From positions 3,698,279-3,762,278 of the forward strand of contig OY761541.1 of NCBI GenBank assembly GCA_963664625.1: a stretch of DNA of 64,000 bases, written 5' to 3'. Each line of letters starts with the position of its first letter. Positions within the stretch are counted from its first letter, which is position 1. This document shows, one piece after another, positions 42,290 through 50,548 of the stretch. The DNA is from CBDCFV01 sp963664625. Lineage in GTDB: Bacteria > Chloroflexota > Dehalococcoidia > Lucifugimonadales > UBA3495. Under the pieces are notes generated by a model. That model did no database searches, had not been told where the DNA came from, and saw nothing but the letters and a program-made list of their open reading frames with translations. A program made the translations under genes and the position numbers.

Positions 42290-42393
42290 AGTGATAGTCG
42301 GCGCGACTTCAACCCTGCGACCCGCTGTTTTTCTCTTTCCTCGGGAATCAAACTCGCGGCGTAGATCGGGATGTTGCTATCCACGAATCTCAT
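42290..42393 (-). pseudogene. Truncated VapC (PIN-domain) toxin
   Basis: The reading frame starts MRFVDSNIPIYAASLIPEE, the standard PIN-domain opening with its first catalytic Asp (D5), and resembles VapC to about residue 34 (SRRLSLR). After that it matches nothing from the family and runs into the 3' end of the SDR gene. A full VapC has about 130 residues and three further acidic residues. It overlaps the antitoxin gene by 17 bases, the usual vapBC arrangement. Confidence 0.72.
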
Positions 42394-42622
42394 GTCTATC
42401 GTGCAGTTCCTCCCGGGACAGGTTTTCCGATGGGTCTAAACCTTCCCCTTCTCTGATGATCGTATTGAACAGGTCTTCCAGTTCGGCCGCGTCGGTTTCC
42501 CGGCGCGTTATTTCTTTCAGGTACTCGCATAACATACCTGCAACGGTTGTTCCTCGTTCTTCCGCCTTCGCCTCGGAGAGCCGGTAGGTTTGATCGTCCA
42601 CGACTATGGTTATGCTTTTCAT
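42377..42622 (-). CDS. VapB-type antitoxin (ribbon-helix-helix)
   Basis: An 81-residue protein: N-terminal beta strand and helices (MKSITIVVDDQTYRLSEAKAE, then GTTVAGMLCEYLKEI) of the ribbon-helix-helix DNA-binding fold, and an acidic C-terminus that would wrap the toxin. Its toxin gene, immediately downstream with a 17-base overlap, is truncated, so the antitoxin is probably an orphan. Confidence 0.78.
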   Translation of the reverse strand: MKSITIVVDDQTYRLSEAKAEERGTTVAGMLCEYLKEITRRETDAAELEDLFNTIIREGEGLDPSENLSREELHDRHEIRG

Positions 42623-42926
42623 CGACTGTTCCTTGTTCTTGGTTGTTGTCCTTATAGCAAGGGAACGTGTACGAGGAAGTCGTATTGGACATGGACAAGT
42701 ATATGTTAGCGGAGTATTCCGTGAGTTGGAAAGAGCCGAGTGTCAGTAACCGATGCGAGCCGGGCCTGGCGCAATTCCGGTGATTGGCGCGACATAACGC
42801 CCAAACTGGCGGAAAACGGCAAAAACAGCACGAAGGGCGAGCGGGGCCGGAGGTGTTACAGTCTGTATACGTGTCGCGGAACGCGCCTTTTCCAATTGGG
42901 CCGCCACGGGAGTGTGAGGAGGAAGT
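42623..42926. other. Gene-free region before the surface-protein gene
   Basis: A 304-base interval between divergent genes. I see a possible minus-strand -10 box (TATAAG, 42652-42657) for the antitoxin gene and a ribosome site (GAGGAAG) before the surface-protein start. Nothing else is recognisable. Confidence 0.4.
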
Positions 42927-45900
42927 ATGGGTCGCAGAGCGCTCATTGGGACCGTTGCAACGCTGGGAACCGTGGCCGTCGTTGGCTTGGTTGCCGCGCT
43001 TTCCATCCTCCTTTCGTCCCCCGCTCCCGCTTACGCCCAAGGGAACAACAGCGCTCCGACGTTCAGCGAGGGTAACTCCACCAGCCGAAGCGTCGCCGAG
43101 AACACTGCCGCCTCGAAGAACATTGGCTCCCCGGTCTCGGCCATCGACCCGAATGGCGACACGTTGACCTACTCGCTGGACAGCGCCGGCGCCCGGGTTT
43201 TCGCGATCAATGCGTCGACGGGGCAGTTGAAGACCAAAGCCGCGCTGGACTATGAGACCGCACCGACCCACTCGGTGACGGTGAAAGCGCGAGACGGCCA
43301 AGGCCTCAGCGACACTATATCGGTGGTCATCACCGTGACCGACGTGAACGAACCGCCGGAGATAACGGTCGGTTCGACGGTGCGTTACGCCGAGAACGGC
43401 ACCGATCCGGTGGCCCCTTACACCGCGACGGACCCCGAGAGCGGGGCAATGACCTGGGTCTTGTCGGGCAACGACGAGGACGACTTCACAATCAACAATG
43501 GAGCGCTGGCGTTCAGGACGCCGCCCAACTACGAGGCGCCGGCGGACGCCGACGGAAACAACGTCTACTTGGTCACGATCACGGTTTCCGACGGGACCCA
43601 TACCGTCACAAAGAATGTGGCCGTCACCGTCTTCGGCGTCAACGAAGGACCGAGTTTCCCAACCGAGACGGCCAGCCGTAGCGTGGACGAGAACACGGCT
43701 GCGGGCCAGAACCTGCTCGGTGGTGCGGTCGTAGCGGTTGACCCCGAGAGACATGCGCTGGTCTACAAGCTGGTTGGTACGGACGCTCCTTCTTTCGACA
43801 TCAACGCGTCCACCGGCCAGTTGAAGACCAGGTCCCCACTGGACTACGAGGCCCGGAGCCAATACTCGGTAACGATACAAGTCCGCGACAGCAAGGACCA
43901 GGACAACCGGGTCAACGCGGTGACGGACGACACCATTGACATTACCATCAACGTCAACAACGTTGAAGAGGCGGGATGGATCCTTCTGTCTTCGCGCCAG
44001 CCCGAGATTGGCACGGCATTTACAGCGGCCATTGACGATCCCGACGGCAGCGTCACCCCCACTTCATGGAAGTGGGAGAGGTCGCCCCAAAAAGGTACTT
44101 GGACTACCATAACAAACGCAACGGCAGCCTCTTATACTCCGGTCAGTCCCGCCGACAATGGCAACTATCTGCGGGTTACGGCGTCCTACACCGACGGACA
44201 AGGCTCCGGGAAGACCTCGGTGGGGACTTCGGACAATCCGGTAAGAGATACGCCGGATTCCAATGTAGCTCCTACGTTTAGCTCGAAGACTGCGACGCGC
44301 AATGTCAACGAAGGCTCCGCGGCAGGCGTAAACATCGGCACGCCCGTTTCGGCCACGGACGCCGATGCCGGCGACGCCAACCTGTTGACCTATTCATTGA
44401 GCGGGACGGACGCCGGACTCTTTAACATCAACAGGGCAACAGGCCAGTTGATGGTCAAGGCGCCGTTGGACTATGAGGGCAAGGCCAGTCATATAGTGAC
44501 GGTGAAGGCGGAGGACCCATCGGGCGAGTCCGCCACTATAACGGTGACCATAGGCGTCAATGACGTGGACGAACCGCCGGCGCTGTCAGGCCCCGACGTT
44601 GTGGACTATCCGGAGAACGGCTCCAGCATCGTGGCCCGGTATACCGCGAATGACCAGGAAGGCGACACGATCACTTGGTCGCTGGACGGCGACGACAAGA
44701 ACCTCTTCCAAATCAGCAGCACCGGTGAACTGACGTTCAAATCATCGCCGGACCACGATATCCCGGGCGACAAGAACGCCGACAATATCTACTTGGTGAC
44801 TATCAAAGCCTCTGATGGAACTAACTCGGTAACCTTGCCCGTGTCGGTCACCGTCTCTAACGTGGATGAACCGCCGACGCTGTCGGGTCCCGGCGCTGTG
44901 AACTACCCGGAGAACGGCTCCGGCAGCGTGGCCCAGTATACAGCTAGTGACCCGGATGGCGACACGATCGCTTGGTCGCTGGACGGCGATGACAAGAGCC
45001 ACTTCCAAATCAGCAGCGCCGGTGAGCTGACCTTCAGATCATCGCCGGACTACGACGCCCCGAGCGACAAGGACGGCAACAATATCTACTTGGTGACGGT
45101 TACGGCCTCCGGTGGGACTAAAAAGGTAACCCTGTCCGTGACGGTCACCGTCTCCAACGTGAACGAACAGGCCGACTTTCCGGCCTCCGAGAATGGGCGA
45201 CGGGCCATTGCGGAAAACACGCCGGCGGTCCAGAACATAGGATCCCCGGTGGCAGCGACCGATCCTGACAACGGCGACACCCTGACCTACACGCTGGGCG
45301 GGGATGACGCCGCCTCATTCGCCATCGACAACTCGACCGGCCAGTTGAAGACCTGGGACCCGCTGAACTACGAGGCCAAGTCCAGCTACTCGGCGACCGT
45401 GTCGGTCACCGACGGCAAGGACGCAAGCGGCAATAACGATGCGTCGGTCGACGACACCATCGACGTAACCATCACCGTCACCGACGTGGCCGAGGCAGGG
45501 ACCGTAAAACTGTCTTCGTTGCAACCCCAGGTCGGCGCTCCGTTGACCGCCACGCTTGAAGAACCGACCATTGCCGCCGCAAATGTCTCTTGGACGTGGG
45601 AAAATTCCTCCAGTTGGTCTTCAGGTTGGACCGCTATCAGCGGCGCGACGTCGGACACCTATACTCCGGTAACGGGCGACGTGAGCAAGTACCTGCGGGC
45701 CACGGCGTCCTTTACCAACTCGCAGAACACCCAAGTCAGCGCCTACGGGGTCTCAGCCTATCCGGTGCGGGCCGCCCCCGCGAACAACGCCGCGCCGGTT
45801 TTCGCCGCCTCAACCGTGACGCGCTCTATCCCCGAGAACACTCCCGCGGGCAACGCCGTAGGCGATCCGGTCACGGCGACGGACAGCGACGCCAACGACA

Positions 45901-48458
45901 TTCTTACCTACAGCTTGAGCGGGACCGACGCTGCATCCTTCACTATTGGCATGGCCTCCGGCCAATTGCGGACGAAGGCCGCCCTGGACCGCGAGACCAA
46001 GTCGAGTTACACGGTCGTCGTGACAGCGACGGACCCATCGGGCCTGTCGGATACCGCCACGGTAACCATCACCGTCACTGATCGAAACGAACCGCCGGTG
46101 ATTTCCGGGAAGACTTCCGTGTCCTATGCGGAAGACCGGACGGACACGGTGGCCACCTACACCGCCACTGACCGGGAGAATAACCCGATAACCTGGTCCC
46201 TGTCGGGCGACGACAGCGGAGACTTTGCTATCAGCGCCACAGGAGGGCTTACGTTCGCCTCGCAACCGGACCGCGAAAACCCGGCAGACAAGGACGCCAA
46301 CAACGTGTACTTGGTGACGGTGGAGGCTTCCGACGAGACCCATACGGTCTCGTTAGACGTGGCGGTGACGGTGACCGCCGCCGCCGAGCCGCCTCCCGCC
46401 CCCGGCACGCCGACGGTGCAAGCCGCCGCAACCGGCGGGCACACCGCATTGAGCGTTAGGTGGCAGGCGCCGGCCTCCGACGGCGGTTCTCCCATCACCG
46501 GCTATGGTGTGCAGTACCGGAAGCAGGGTGCGGATAATTGGAGCAGCGGGAACGTGACGATCACCGGCGTGACCGCCGCGATTACCAACGTCCTGCCGGA
46601 CACGGCTTACGAGGCGCGGGTGCGCGCGGAGAACGCCGACGGCTGGGGCGCATGGTCCGGGCCGGGGACTGGCAGGACTGACGTCACTCCGCTGGACCAG
46701 CAAATCGACTTGACCGTCAGCTACTCGACGAATGGGTACACCGTCAACGAGGGCGCCGCCGGCAACGTTACCGTAACACTGTCTGCGGCAACCGACCGGG
46801 CCTTGCAATTGCCAATCACCGTAGCGCCGGGCACCACCGATTCCGGCGACTACGAAGTAACCGGCTTGACCAACCAAGCCTTGGCTTTTGTTCCCGGCGA
46901 CAGCTCCAAGAGCTTCACTTTCCGTGCACTCCAGGACACCGACTCCAGCGACGAAACGGTTACTCTGGGGTTCGGCCAACTTCCTAACAAGGTGACAGCG
47001 GGCGACCAGTCAACGACCGTGGTCACCATCGACGATGATGACCCTGTTAGAAGGTCCAAGCCTACCAGGGGAAGCGGCGGTGGTGGCGGTGGCGGCTATA
47101 GAAGCGGTGGCGGTGGCGGCAGCGGCGGCAATTATGATTCCACGATAGTAAACATGGCGCCGGTGTTCACCGACGGGACTTCTCTATCCCGGTCCGTAGC
47201 GGAAAACACCGCCGCCGGGGTCAATATCGGCAAGCCGGTGAGCGCGACCGACGCCGATAATGACAAACTGACCTATACTGTTGGAGGCGACGACGGCTCA
47301 GCCTTTGCCGTCGATAGCGCCACCGGGCAACTGAAGACCAAGTCGGCCTTGGACTTCGAGAGTAAGTCCAGCTACAAGGTCACCATGGGCGTTTTCGACT
47401 CCAAGGGCGCCAGCGACACTATTGATGTGACCATCACGGTGACCGACGTGGCTGATGCGCCTCTGGCCAGCGGACCAACCCAGATGATGGGGATTGTCGA
47501 TTCGGAATCGGAGACGACAATATGGACACTGGACGGAAGTGTAGAGATCACCTTCCCGTCCGGGTCGCGGAGTAGTGATTACCAGGTCAGGCTGGACTAC
47601 GGCCTGACCAACTGCAACCCGATCTCCTCCAGCGAGGAGTTATGGTTCTGCTTGACGGTGGACATCTTCGACAACGAGGGCAACCTCGAGCAAGGGGTGA
47701 CGCTGACTCAGCCGGCGACTATCAAGTTCACGCGCAGTGCCGACGAACGGGGCGGCGTGGACGCCGTGTTGGCGTTGCATCAGCAAGGAGGCGTCAACGT
47801 TTACGGACGCGGACAGACGGGCGGTGAATGGACCGAGTTGGCGTTCACTCTGGAATCTAACGGCGCAGGCGGGATTGTCATCACCATCACCGGCGTGAGC
47901 AGCTTCGGCCTGTATGCCGGTACGACCGATTCGCAGACACCTACGCCCACGCCGACCCCGACCTCAACACCCCAGCCCACTCCTGTGAGCCAGCAGACAC
48001 CTACGCCGACCCCGACCTCAACACCCCAGCCTACTCCTGCGGGCCAGCAGTCGCCCACGCCCACACCGCCCCCGACGTCAACACCCCAGCCCACACCTGT
48101 GCCAGAGCCTACATCCGGGCATCCGGTATCGTCGTCGTTTGGGTCTCAAGGTGTGCCGTGGACAACGCCCGCTCCCGCGCCCACGCCGTCGGGCATCGCC
48201 AAGGCCCTCGGAAATCTGCCGCTGGCTCCGCCGCCCGCCGATAATTCGGTGCCCACAGCCAAGCCGGAAGTCAAAGAGGCTTCGTTGGATTCAGAAAACG
48301 AAGGATCGGGAAGATTCCATCCATGGTACATCACGATCATATTGGTGGCGCTGGCGGCAATGGTAGCCAGCGGCGGTACGTACTACATGAAGAGGCGTCG
48401 CAGGCTATTCGGCCACATAGCGGTGGACAGAAGCCGCGAGTACACCAAGTGGCAGTAG
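42927..48458 (+). CDS. Giant cadherin-repeat surface protein, membrane-anchored
   Basis: An 1843-residue exported protein. Residues 1-37 form a signal peptide ending APAYA. Then come about seven cadherin-like repeats, each ~95-105 residues and ending ITVTDVNEPP-type, with two Ig-like segments (about 350-440 and 865-955) between them. A fibronectin-III domain lies near 1152-1250, Calx-beta near 1257-1370, a Gly-rich linker at 1377-1401, another cadherin repeat at 1409-1509, a ZU5-like domain near 1515-1665, and a Thr/Pro-rich stalk (TPTPTSTPQPTP) near 1670-1735. A transmembrane helix (WYITIILVALAAMVASGGTYY) is followed by a basic tail KRRRR. The many DxNDN-like sites suggest Ca2+ binding. It is likely an adhesin anchored in the cytoplasmic membrane with a stalk; the partner is unknown. 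Confidence 0.88.
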   Translation: MGRRALIGTVATLGTVAVVGLVAALSILLSSPAPAYAQGNNSAPTFSEGNSTSRSVAENTAASKNIGSPVSAIDPNGDTLTYSLDSAGARVFAINASTGQLKTKAALDYETAPTHSVTVKARDGQGLSDTISVVITVTDVNEPPEITVGSTVRYAENGTDPVAPYTATDPESGAMTWVLSGNDEDDFTINNGALAFRTPPNYEAPADADGNNVYLVTITVSDGTHTVTKNVAVTVFGVNEGPSFPTETASRSVDENTAAGQNLLGGAVVAVDPERHALVYKLVGTDAPSFDINASTGQLKTRSPLDYEARSQYSVTIQVRDSKDQDNRVNAVTDDTIDITINVNNVEEAGWILLSSRQPEIGTAFTAAIDDPDGSVTPTSWKWERSPQKGTWTTITNATAASYTPVSPADNGNYLRVTASYTDGQGSGKTSVGTSDNPVRDTPDSNVAPTFSSKTATRNVNEGSAAGVNIGTPVSATDADAGDANLLTYSLSGTDAGLFNINRATGQLMVKAPLDYEGKASHIVTVKAEDPSGESATITVTIGVNDVDEPPALSGPDVVDYPENGSSIVARYTANDQEGDTITWSLDGDDKNLFQISSTGELTFKSSPDHDIPGDKNADNIYLVTIKASDGTNSVTLPVSVTVSNVDEPPTLSGPGAVNYPENGSGSVAQYTASDPDGDTIAWSLDGDDKSHFQISSAGELTFRSSPDYDAPSDKDGNNIYLVTVTASGGTKKVTLSVTVTVSNVNEQADFPASENGRRAIAENTPAVQNIGSPVAATDPDNGDTLTYTLGGDDAASFAIDNSTGQLKTWDPLNYEAKSSYSATVSVTDGKDASGNNDASVDDTIDVTITVTDVAEAGTVKLSSLQPQVGAPLTATLEEPTIAAANVSWTWENSSSWSSGWTAISGATSDTYTPVTGDVSKYLRATASFTNSQNTQVSAYGVSAYPVRAAPANNAAPVFAASTVTRSIPENTPAGNAVGDPVTATDSDANDILTYSLSGTDAASFTIGMASGQLRTKAALDRETKSSYTVVVTATDPSGLSDTATVTITVTDRNEPPVISGKTSVSYAEDRTDTVATYTATDRENNPITWSLSGDDSGDFAISATGGLTFASQPDRENPADKDANNVYLVTVEASDETHTVSLDVAVTVTAAAEPPPAPGTPTVQAAATGGHTALSVRWQAPASDGGSPITGYGVQYRKQGADNWSSGNVTITGVTAAITNVLPDTAYEARVRAENADGWGAWSGPGTGRTDVTPLDQQIDLTVSYSTNGYTVNEGAAGNVTVTLSAATDRALQLPITVAPGTTDSGDYEVTGLTNQALAFVPGDSSKSFTFRALQDTDSSDETVTLGFGQLPNKVTAGDQSTTVVTIDDDDPVRRSKPTRGSGGGGGGGYRSGGGGGSGGNYDSTIVNMAPVFTDGTSLSRSVAENTAAGVNIGKPVSATDADNDKLTYTVGGDDGSAFAVDSATGQLKTKSALDFESKSSYKVTMGVFDSKGASDTIDVTITVTDVADAPLASGPTQMMGIVDSESETTIWTLDGSVEITFPSGSRSSDYQVRLDYGLTNCNPISSSEELWFCLTVDIFDNEGNLEQGVTLTQPATIKFTRSADERGGVDAVLALHQQGGVNVYGRGQTGGEWTELAFTLESNGAGGIVITITGVSSFGLYAGTTDSQTPTPTPTPTSTPQPTPVSQQTPTPTPTSTPQPTPAGQQSPTPTPPPTSTPQPTPVPEPTSGHPVSSSFGSQGVPWTTPAPAPTPSGIAKALGNLPLAPPPADNSVPTAKPEVKEASLDSENEGSGRFHPWYITIILVALAAMVASGGTYYMKRRRRLFGHIAVDRSREYTKWQ

Positions 48459-48485
48459 GCAAAATCACCCGGCGGTAGGAGCAGA

Positions 48486-48524
48486 AACATTGACCGGGAG
48501 GGCATTGCCCTCCCGGTCAATGTT
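48486..48524. terminator. Perfect hairpin between convergent genes
   Basis: An 18-bp perfect stem (AACATTGACCGGGAGGGC and its complement) around ATT, 27 bases after the surface-protein stop and 24 bases beyond the end of the epoxide hydrolase gene. It probably serves both directions, although there is no long T-run on either side. Confidence 0.75.
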
Positions 48525-48548
48525 GTTACTCGACCAACATGCGCGGTA

Positions 48549-49703
48549 TCAGTCCCGCAACGGACGGAAGAACTCCCTTATCTCGTGGGCCAACAACTCA
48601 GGCTCTTCCAAGGCGGCGAAATGGCCTCCCTTGGGCATTTCCTGCCAGCGGCGCACATCGTAGGAACGCTCGGCCCACTCGCGGGGCGGCCGGGCAATTT
48701 CCTGCGGGAAAACGGCCATGCCCGCGGGCGCGGCGACCTTTTCGTTCTCTTCCATTTCCCAGAGGTGGCTCTGGTTCTCCTTGTACATCCTGACCGAGGA
48801 GCCAATGGTGTTGGTCACCCAGTAGATGGTGACGATGGTGAGCAGTTCGTCCTTGGTGTACCGACTCTCAATGTCGCCGTGGCAGTCGCTCCAGGTGCGG
48901 TATTTCTCGATTATCCAACCGGCAAGCCCAGCGGGAGAGTCATTCAATCCATAGGACAGGGTCTGGGGCTTGGTGCCCTGGATGTGGTTGTACCCGCCTT
49001 CGTCCAGGAACCAGCGTTCCCGCTGGGCCGAGTGGGCCTGCTCGGCTTCGGTGAGTGGCCGGGAGCCAGGCCCGAGGTAGGGCGTGGGCCGGGTAACGGA
49101 GGTGAGATGGATGCCGTACATCTTGTCGTGGTGGGCGTACCCCAGACGGGAGGTTACGCCTGCACCGATGTCACCGCCTTGGGCTGAAAACCTTGGATAG
49201 CCCAGGTTCTCAGTCATGAGCTTGGTCCACATGTCGGCCACCCTCTGGACCTGCATACCGCGTTCTTTGGACGCTTGGGAGAACCCGTAGCCGGGCAGTG
49301 AAGGCGCCACGACGTCAAAAGCGTCAACGGGGTCGCCGCCGTGGCTGCCCGGGTCAGCCAGCAGGGGGATTATCTTGGTCATTTCGAAGAAGCAACTGGG
49401 CCAACCATGAGTGATGACCAGCGGCATAGGGTTGGGGCCAACGCCCCGTTCCTGTATGAAGTGAATGTCCAGCCCGTCCACTTCGCTCTTGAAGTGATGA
49501 AAGGCGTTGAGTTTCTGTTCCTGGGCGCGCCAGTCGAACCCGTCGCGCCAGTACTCCACCAACTCCCGCATGTAGGCCAGATTGCTGCCGTAGTCCCATC
49601 CCGAACCAGGGATCTCGTCGGGCCAGCGGGTCCGGTTGAGACGATCTTTCAAGTCGTCGAGGACGGCTTGGTCTATGTTGATCTCAAAGGGCCTTACTTC
49701 CAT
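48549..49703 (-). CDS. Epoxide hydrolase (EHN-type alpha/beta hydrolase)
   Basis: A 384-residue protein. The start is ATG 49703, preceded by AAAGGAG at the right distance; an open frame continues upstream but encodes a VapC fragment. The N-terminal MEVRPFEINIDQAVLDDLKDRLNRTRWPDEI is the EHN domain of microsomal-type epoxide hydrolases. HGWPSCFFEM is the oxyanion-hole motif, GGDIGAGV carries the nucleophilic Asp, and GGHFAALEEP the catalytic His. It opens epoxides to diols, in keeping with the monooxygenases in the window. Confidence 0.92.
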   Translation of the reverse strand: MEVRPFEINIDQAVLDDLKDRLNRTRWPDEIPGSGWDYGSNLAYMRELVEYWRDGFDWRAQEQKLNAFHHFKSEVDGLDIHFIQERGVGPNPMPLVITHGWPSCFFEMTKIIPLLADPGSHGGDPVDAFDVVAPSLPGYGFSQASKERGMQVQRVADMWTKLMTENLGYPRFSAQGGDIGAGVTSRLGYAHHDKMYGIHLTSVTRPTPYLGPGSRPLTEAEQAHSAQRERWFLDEGGYNHIQGTKPQTLSYGLNDSPAGLAGWIIEKYRTWSDCHGDIESRYTKDELLTIVTIYWVTNTIGSSVRMYKENQSHLWEMEENEKVAAPAGMAVFPQEIARPPREWAERSYDVRRWQEMPKGGHFAALEEPELLAHEIREFFRPLRD

Positions 49704-49734
49704 GACCAAACTCCTTTGGTGGGATGGGCATATT

Positions 49735-49868
49735 TTCCTTACCTCCGCGTCGATCAACTCCGGCGCAACCAATGACGCATTCTCTACAGTGTCTACCAGC
49801 GTCAGGCCAATAGAGGTCCGCAGGAGGTACTCGTAGGCGGCTGAAGCGTCTAAAACGTACTCCGCCAA
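49735..49868 (-). pseudogene. Truncated FitB/VapC-type PIN toxin fused in frame to the epoxide hydrolase region
   Basis: From TTG 49868 the frame reads AEYVLDASAAYEYLL...LVAPELIDAEV, the first ~45 residues of a PIN-domain toxin with the first Asp (D7) and a conserved Glu (DAEV). It then loses similarity and continues without a stop into the epoxide hydrolase gene. The remaining ~85 residues of the PIN domain are missing. It overlaps the antitoxin gene upstream. Confidence 0.78.
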
Positions 49869-50098
49869 TCCAGTTCAATGTCTCGGAGGAGGCGTTCTTC
49901 CCTGATTATCTCCGCCGCATTCACAACTGACTCAGTCTTGGGACGCTGGGCCAACCGAAGGGTGAATTCCCATCTCGCCACCTGATTGTCGATAGCGGTA
50001 AACACTGCCTCACTCATAGTAAGTCTCTTGGCACGGGCGTAGTTACGCAGACGTTCGTGAATATCTTCAGGCATGTTTTTGACGTAAAGATTGGGCAC
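49850..50098 (-). CDS. FitA-type ribbon-helix-helix antitoxin
   Basis: An 82-residue protein starting at GTG 50098. PNLYVKNMPEDIHERLRNYA is the FitA/Arc-like strand and first helix. The C-terminus (EEIIREERLLRDIE-like) should bind the PIN toxin. Its toxin gene is truncated, so this is probably an orphan antitoxin that may still bind DNA. Confidence 0.78.
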   Translation of the reverse strand: MPNLYVKNMPEDIHERLRNYARAKRLTMSEAVFTAIDNQVARWEFTLRLAQRPKTESVVNAAEIIREERLLRDIELDWRSTF

Positions 50099-50123
50099 GA
50101 TTGTATTTGGTCCGAATCAAAAA

Positions 50124-50411
50124 TTACGGATTTGAGGGACGCTCAGGATGGTAATGGCCCAGAGGCGACTGCATACTTCCGGAACCAAGATCGACGTCGG
50201 GAACGAGGCGGCCTTCCGTGGTTTTCATTACTTGATCGTCATTAAAGGCCTTTATACGCCGGACTCCTCGTTGGAGAAACTCCCATTCCCTCACCTCGCG
50301 CTCTACCGCCGCAATGACCGCCTCGTTTATGGTGAAATCCTTTGCGGAGGCGTAATTGCGTAGCCGTTCCCAGAGATCATCCGGAATGTTTTTTGCGTTT
50401 AAGTTGCCCAT
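50124..50411 (-). CDS. FitA-type antitoxin paralogue, altered C-terminus
   Basis: A 95-residue protein whose first ~45 residues (GNLNAKNIPDDLWERLRNYA) are close to the neighbouring antitoxin. The C-terminal half (VPDVDLGSGSMQSPLGHYHP) bears no resemblance to a toxin-binding tail and may be the result of a frameshift. It has no toxin gene of its own; it looks like the relic of a tandem duplication. Confidence 0.65.
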   Translation of the reverse strand: MGNLNAKNIPDDLWERLRNYASAKDFTINEAVIAAVEREVREWEFLQRGVRRIKAFNDDQVMKTTEGRLVPDVDLGSGSMQSPLGHYHPERPSNP

Positions 50412-50548
50412 GGAGTCATTTTATCACGCCCCATTATCATTTGAATCAGCATTCAGGCTATCGCTTCAAGCCCTGTCAATCCGTTACGCCGGTTCTAGCA
50501 TCTGTAGAAATTCTCTTCCCCGTATTGGTCCTTCCGGGGCTCCTAGGC

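Noticed and set aside
47935..48120. Non-coding tandem repeat
   Set aside because: The repeats encode the Thr/Pro-rich stalk of the surface protein in frame.
49704..49868. Epoxide hydrolase with a 55-residue PIN-like N-terminus as the normal product
   Set aside because: ATG 49703 has its own ribosome site and the exact EHN-domain start; the extension is a VapC remnant.
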